Made by a program: the position numbers and the translations under genes. The notes under the pieces are model-generated. The model was not told the DNA's origin. It searched no databases and worked only from the letters and a program-made list of their open reading frames with translations. Below are positions 63,996 to 64,000 of a DNA stretch of 64,000 bases, one piece after another (the first letter of the stretch is position 1; each line of letters opens with the position of its first letter). The DNA is from Marivirga arenosa (lineage in GTDB: Bacteria > Bacteroidota > Bacteroidia > Cytophagales > Cyclobacteriaceae), in the NCBI RefSeq assembly GCF_030503875.2, contig NZ_CP129968.2, forward strand, positions 1,302,001-1,366,000, given 5' to 3'.

Positions 63996-64000
63996 ATGAA
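63996..64000 (+). CDS. Start of a gene truncated by the window end
   Basis: An ATG (63996-63998) followed by two adenines is preceded by an A/T-rich leader and by the shared repeat pair. Nothing of the protein can be read. The position, spacing and shared operator make a gene start likely, and a precursor peptide or LanB-type gene is a reasonable guess (inference only). Confidence 0.3.

Overview
The window comes from an AT-rich genome that is very probably a member of the Bacteroidota, most likely a marine Cytophagales (inference). The evidence is an alternative complex III plus caa3-type oxidase operon in Bacteroidota order, TonB-plug and carboxypeptidase-D-like outer-membrane proteins, a DUF4212/VC_2705 acetate-type symporter pair, and TAnnTTTG promoter boxes. 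No rRNA, tRNA, CRISPR array or complete insertion sequence was recognised.

Layout. 0-8 kb: tail of a subtilisin-like protease, the ribosome-associated GTPase BipA, two membrane proteins (one DUF808), an MG2/TonB-plug protein and a small membrane protein. 8.3-22.2 kb: an acetate/propionate acquisition and activation module. It holds a zinc-ribbon/HTH regulator resembling IS1 InsA, a porin, a DUF4212 small subunit with its sodium/solute symporter, a symporter-fused histidine kinase with a CheY-like regulator, propionyl-CoA and acetyl-CoA synthetases, a cNMP/CBS/DUF294 protein and a DnaQ-like exonuclease. 22.3-24.8 kb: an S10 serine carboxypeptidase and a convergent aldo/keto reductase.

25.4-42 kb: one respiratory operon, actABCDEF, then coxBA, ctaA, ctaB, two subunit III-type genes and subunit IV. 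A strong intrinsic terminator comes next, then an SCO-like protein without its copper motif, a DUF420 protein and a small CxxC membrane protein. Electrons would flow from menaquinol through the complex III to the heme-A oxidase, with ctaA/ctaB supplying the heme. 42-50.6 kb: a very large NtrY-like kinase, a 1142-residue outer-membrane barrel and a convergent MlaEF lipid-transport pair. 50.8-54.6 kb: an SDR, a DegT aminotransferase and a PglF/CapD-type sugar-nucleotide dehydratase, which look like the edge of a surface-glycan locus but have no glycosyltransferase beside them.

54.9-64 kb is the most unusual part. An outer-membrane beta-barrel protein is followed by a helical protein of unknown family, three diverged LanC-like cyclases and a luciferase-like flavin oxidoreductase. 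The three cyclases differ in their zinc and catalytic residues: only the last keeps the full set. No LanB dehydratase and no convincing precursor peptide lies inside the window. A 21-bp-spaced direct repeat with core GTCTAA occurs upstream of the barrel gene and again about 90 bp before an ATG that is cut off by the window end. This suggests one regulon whose precursor or dehydratase lies just beyond the window. I regard this as a candidate undescribed lanthipeptide-like system.
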